Source: JALZVT01 sp964634815 (GTDB lineage Bacteria; Pseudomonadota; Gammaproteobacteria; Pseudomonadales; Azotimanducaceae). Taken from it: a stretch of DNA of 64,000 nt. The notes under the pieces are model-generated. The model was not told where the DNA came from. It was given only the letters and a program-made list of their open reading frames with translations, and did not search any database. The DNA is taken from positions 62,001 to 126,000 of the forward strand of contig CAZWMD010000003.1 of the NCBI GenBank assembly GCA_964634815.1, given 5' to 3'. Positions 60,625 through 64,000 of the stretch are shown here, one piece after another. How positions within the stretch are numbered: position 1 is the first letter of the stretch; each line of letters opens with the position of its first letter. The position numbers and the translations under genes were made by a program.

Positions 60625-62154
60625 ATGGAACAGGCAAAGCTACCCGAGCACGTAGATGTCATCATAGTTGGCGCCGGTATTTCGGGCGTCAGTGCAGCGC
60701 ATCACATCAAACAGGGTGCTCCGAATCGCAGTTTTGCGATTCTCGAGGCCCGCGAGCGTATGGGTGGAACCTGGGACCTGTTTCGTTACCCGGGCGTACG
60801 ATCCGATAGCGACATGCACACCCTTGGTTTTTCCTTTCGACCCTGGCGTGAAGCCAAGGCCATTGCTGATGGTCCATCCATTCGCAGTTATGTAAAAGCA
60901 ACCGCTACAGAAAGTGGTCTTATGGATCATGTGCGCTTGCAGCACAAAGTGGTTAAGGCTGATTTTGATCAGGCAACCTCGCTGTGGTCAGTAGAGATCG
61001 ATAACGCGGGTACAACTCGGCAAATGACTTGTAGCCTGCTGTTTATGTGTGGTGGTTACTACAATTACACCAATGGCTACACGCCAGACTTTGCGGGCCG
61101 GGCGTCTTTCTCGGGTCAGGTTGTGCATCCACAACACTGGCCAGAAGATCTGGATTACCAGGGCAAAAAAGTTCTGGTGATTGGTAGTGGCGCAACCGCG
61201 ATGACATTGGTGCCAGCGATGTCTGAGTTGGCAGAGAAAGTAACCATGTTGCAGCGCTCGCCAACCTACGTTGTTTCTCGTTCAGATCAGGACGCAGTTG
61301 CGAATTTCTTGCGCAAGATCCTGCCCGAGAAATGGGCCTACGCACTAACGCGTTGGAAGAACGTAGAGATGCAGCGCTTTTTCTTCAACCGTACGCGTAC
61401 GCAGCCGCAGAAGGTGAAAGCCAAGTTGCTTGAAATGGTTCGACAGGAGCTAGGCGACGATTACGATATAGAGAAACATTTTACGCCAACCTATAACCCC
61501 TGGGATCAACGCCTGTGTTTGGTGCCCAACGCCGATTTGTTCAAGGCCATTAAAAGCAAGAAGGCTGAGGTGGTGACGGAACATATTGATACCTTTGTAC
61601 CTGAAGGTGTTCGACTCAAGAATGGTGAGACGATCGAAGCGGATATTATCGTTACCGCAACTGGCCTGAATCTCGAGGTACTTGGTGGCGCAACCTTTAG
61701 CGTCGACGGCAACCCCATCAACTTTGCGGAAACCTTCAGCTACAAAGGCATGATGTATTCGGATGTGCCCAATCTAATTCAGACCTTTGGTTATATAAAC
61801 GCGTCATGGACTCTGCGCGCTGATCTGACGTCAGAATACGGCGTGCGTGTGCTCAATCATTTAAGTAAAACCAACACTACCCAGGTCACACCGCGCGTTA
61901 CCGCGGCGGATGCCGATATGCCTGCACGGCCCTGGATTGTGGATTTTCCAGCCGGTTACATGGAGCGCTCCATGCATTTGTTTCCCAAACAGGGTGATCG
62001 GCAACCCTGGCTGAACACGCAAAACTTTGCACTGGATCGGAAGACCATTCGCAACGCCCCCGTGGAAGATGGCTCATTGATCTTTTCAGGTCCTACAAGA
62101 GCGACTGCTGTGGATGCCCAGGGACGTTCTGCTGTTCAATCAGATGTAGCCTGA
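60625..62154 (+). CDS. Baeyer-Villiger-type flavin monooxygenase (EthA-like)
   Basis: 509 residues. FAD motif 'DVIIVGAGISGVSAAHHIKQ', the FMO/BVMO fingerprint F-x-G-x-x-x-H-x-x-x-W at 162-172 ('SFSGQVVHPQHWP'), the second Rossmann 'VLVIGSGATAMTLVPAM', and 'ERMGGTWDLFRYPGVRSDSD' as in EthA-type enzymes. Uses NADPH and O2 to insert oxygen into ketones or thio-groups. A GAAGAGG lies about 14 bases before the ATG. It fits the neighbouring acyl-CoA catabolic genes. Confidence 0.92.
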   Translation: MEQAKLPEHVDVIIVGAGISGVSAAHHIKQGAPNRSFAILEARERMGGTWDLFRYPGVRSDSDMHTLGFSFRPWREAKAIADGPSIRSYVKATATESGLMDHVRLQHKVVKADFDQATSLWSVEIDNAGTTRQMTCSLLFMCGGYYNYTNGYTPDFAGRASFSGQVVHPQHWPEDLDYQGKKVLVIGSGATAMTLVPAMSELAEKVTMLQRSPTYVVSRSDQDAVANFLRKILPEKWAYALTRWKNVEMQRFFFNRTRTQPQKVKAKLLEMVRQELGDDYDIEKHFTPTYNPWDQRLCLVPNADLFKAIKSKKAEVVTEHIDTFVPEGVRLKNGETIEADIIVTATGLNLEVLGGATFSVDGNPINFAETFSYKGMMYSDVPNLIQTFGYINASWTLRADLTSEYGVRVLNHLSKTNTTQVTPRVTAADADMPARPWIVDFPAGYMERSMHLFPKQGDRQPWLNTQNFALDRKTIRNAPVEDGSLIFSGPTRATAVDAQGRSAVQSDVA

Positions 62155-62382
62155 AGTCCTTGATTCTCTGAGGTTTTAAACACCTGTGAGGTCTGTGAGT
62201 CGTTTGTGAAAGCCGCTCGGTGGCGGTGCTATGGCTGTTAGCATGGTTTCAAACCAATAGCGGTTACTGTGGTCTTAAGAGTGTGCGGTAGCGCACAAAC
62301 TTGGGCGGTTTACGTCACGAGAATAACCACTGGGACAACCAGGCATTACTGGCTGATTTGCCAGCACAGAGCAGGGGCACGC

Positions 62383-64000
62383 GTGATCAATCTATTTTTT
62401 CCAGCATGTTTCAAAAGACTTGGCTGCGCAGCACTCGCTGCGTCAACGTTACTCTCGTCGCTTGCCATTGCCGAGTCACCTGCTGATGCGCGCTACATTG
62501 TTCGCTTCAAGGGCGAGGGCGCGGCAGACCTCAGTACTTTGAGTACCGCAAGCTCACAAGCGACCTCCAAAGCATCCCCCAAAGCAACAAAGGCGTTCAT
62601 GCAGCGTGGCGCTGCAATGGTGGCCAGTGAGGGAGGGCGTGTTCGGCTCGAACTGCCTGAGTTCAACGCCATGGCTGTAGAGCTTAGTGAGGAGCAACGC
62701 GAAGCGCTCGCCGGGCATTCAGATGTTGTGGCAATAGAGGTAGATCCGCCACGCTATGCCCTGGCTCAGGAAGTCCCTTTTGGAATTTCATTAGTGCAAT
62801 CCGATCTGGTCCCCTACGGACCAGCACCTGGTATCAAGGTGTGTGTGGTTGATAGTGGCTTCGACTTGGGGCACCCCGACTTGCCCACTACGGGGCGGGT
62901 TACCGGCCAGGCCGCACCAGGTGTTGGCAATTGGTTTGAGGATGGCACCGGTCATGGCACCCATGTGGCGGGCAGCATCATGGCGCTGAACAACAACGAA
63001 GGTGTTATCGGTGCCACAAACGGCGGCGATTATGACGTCCACATTTACAAAGTATTCCCGGACGAAGATGAGCCAGTGAGCTCCTCGGATGTCATCGCTG
63101 GCGTTCAGGCTTGTTTGGATCAGGGTGCACGAGTTGTGAATTTGAGCCTGGGCTGCAGCGGTAACGACTGCTTCAGTGCGTTTGAGCAGCAAGCCTTTGC
63201 CAGCTTTGAGAATCAGGGATTGCTCACGGTGGCAGCGGCAGGCAACGACGGGCAAGACCCGCTGATTGGCACGCAGCCCAGCTATCCGGCGGCCTACGCC
63301 AGCGTTGTGTCTGTTGCAGCAGTGGATGAATCGCTGCGTCATGCTGGCTTTTCTCAGCGTTACCCCGAAGTTGAGCTGGCAGCGCCTGGTGTTGCCGTTA
63401 ACTCAACGGTGCCAAGAGGACAGAGCTTTGGCGCGGAGTTGTCTGTAAATAACGAGGCGTTTGCCAGTAACGTTTTGCAGGATTCAGGATTGGGAAACGT
63501 GAGTGCACCACTGGTGGACTGCGGAATTGCCGACACCCTGTGCACTAATGTCTCTGGCGCTATCTGTCTTATCGAACGCGGTGTTGTCTTGTTTGTCGAC
63601 AAGGCCTTGAACTGTCAGAACGGCGGCGGCATTGGTGCGGTCATCTATAACAATGTCTCAGGTCCGTTCCTCGGTTTGTTGGGTGCCGGCAATGGTGTGA
63701 CCATTCCGGTGACGGGAGTGTCCGATACGGCCGGTGCACAGCTTATTGGTCTGCTTGGGCAAACAGCGAATTTATCTGTTGGTCCGCAGGACTATGGATT
63801 GCGGACGGGTACCTCTATGGCCACACCGCATGTTGTGGGCGTGGCGGCGCTGGTCTGGAGCCAAGATCCACAGATGACCAATCTTCAGGTCCGAGCGGCC
63901 CTGCAAGCGGGCGCGCTCGATCTCGGTGAGCCTGGCAGAGACACAAGCTTTGGCTTTGGTCTGGTTCAGGCGGCCGCTTCCGTAGCAGAGCTGCCTGGCG
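62383..64000 (+). CDS. secreted subtilisin-like serine protease with PA insert, 3' end outside window
   Basis: At least 539 codons. GTG start at 62383 with AGGGG six bases upstream, then a signal peptide ('CAALAASTLLSSLAIAESP'). Propeptide-like region ~35-130 (inhibitor I9 type: 'ADARYIVRFKGEGAADL'). Catalytic Asp157 in 'VCVVDSGFDLGHPDL', His191 in 'GTGHGTHVAGSI', Ser478 in 'RTGTSMATPHVVGVAAL', with the Asn oxyanion hole 'AAAGNDGQDPL'. A PA-type domain (~340-465) sits between His and Ser. The C-terminal end, where a secretion or anchor domain would be, is not visible. Confidence 0.93.
   Translation, partial: MINLFFPACFKRLGCAALAASTLLSSLAIAESPADARYIVRFKGEGAADLSTLSTASSQATSKASPKATKAFMQRGAAMVASEGGRVRLELPEFNAMAVELSEEQREALAGHSDVVAIEVDPPRYALAQEVPFGISLVQSDLVPYGPAPGIKVCVVDSGFDLGHPDLPTTGRVTGQAAPGVGNWFEDGTGHGTHVAGSIMALNNNEGVIGATNGGDYDVHIYKVFPDEDEPVSSSDVIAGVQACLDQGARVVNLSLGCSGNDCFSAFEQQAFASFENQGLLTVAAAGNDGQDPLIGTQPSYPAAYASVVSVAAVDESLRHAGFSQRYPEVELAAPGVAVNSTVPRGQSFGAELSVNNEAFASNVLQDSGLGNVSAPLVDCGIADTLCTNVSGAICLIERGVVLFVDKALNCQNGGGIGAVIYNNVSGPFLGLLGAGNGVTIPVTGVSDTAGAQLIGLLGQTANLSVGPQDYGLRTGTSMATPHVVGVAALVWSQDPQMTNLQVRAALQAGALDLGEPGRDTSFGFGLVQAAASVAELPG

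Overview
The window looks like part of a chromosome from an aerobic, probably marine, Gammaproteobacterium. It carries a complete Na+-translocating NADH:quinone reductase (nqrABCDEF), an NhaC-type Na+/H+ antiporter, a gammaproteobacterial LexA with CTG-N10-CAG boxes, and a CsiV-Mfd pair. From recalled genome maps, the order topA / lexA / csiV-mfd / gap / nqrA-F resembles the matching stretch of Pseudomonas, so this block appears to be an ancestral backbone. Two runs of exactly 100 N (17230-17329 and 46043-46142) show that this is a scaffold with gaps of unknown size. Each gap interrupts a gene.

Layout. 1-1832: the 5' end of a MoxR-type ATPase gene, diverging from an ammonium transporter gene with a convincing sigma-54 promoter. 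1846-6841 (minus): a compact operon of a C39-like peptidase, a small membrane protein, a GNAT acetyltransferase, an S9 peptidase and D-Ala-D-Ala ligase, ending in a terminator that overlaps the amt 3' end. 6801-10302: a thioredoxin-fold protein, a soluble lytic transglycosylase, UspA and a small membrane protein. 10339-17120: topA with a near-consensus promoter, lexA, and a divergent operon encoding a LolA-like protein and an outer-membrane barrel. Two LexA boxes lie between lexA and that operon. An hpt-type phosphoribosyltransferase gene follows. 17145-34457: csiV and mfd, a three-gene 2-oxoacid:ferredoxin/NADP oxidoreductase operon, a long-form gap, and nqrA-F.

34567-42308: an acyl-CoA synthetase gene; an enoyl-CoA hydratase / NUDIX / luciferase-like operon; a run of poorly characterised genes (GNAT, DUF503, DUF3080 lipoprotein, membrane protein, DUF815 ATPase); and tRNA-Glu(UUC) with its own promoter. 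42564-47143: a cytoplasmic molybdopterin oxidoreductase, a CNT nucleoside transporter (gapped) and a single-copy Y1/RAYT-type transposase. 47146-50856: a GT87 / GT2 / outer-membrane barrel cluster that probably makes a surface glycan. Its GT87 gene contains an odd triple repeat. 51094-56715: a sterol-desaturase-family protein, a translationally coupled nitrilase and GST-like pair, NhaC, and an exported pyroglutamyl-peptidase-like protein with Ser at the catalytic Cys position. 56817-64000: paired acyl-CoA dehydrogenases, an MFS transporter, a Baeyer-Villiger-type monooxygenase and the start of a secreted subtilase.

Together, the central block couples 2-oxoacid oxidation, ferredoxin/NADP, glycolysis and the Na+ pump. 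The right-hand third looks like accessory catabolism of lipids, ketones, terpenoids and nitriles. No CRISPR array, prophage, rRNA operon or classical defence island was seen. The most unusual items are the Ser-substituted C15 homologue, the nitrilase-GST coupling, the LexA boxes lying over the start of an envelope operon, the in-frame repeat in the GT87 gene, and the Kor operon inserted into an otherwise conserved neighbourhood.
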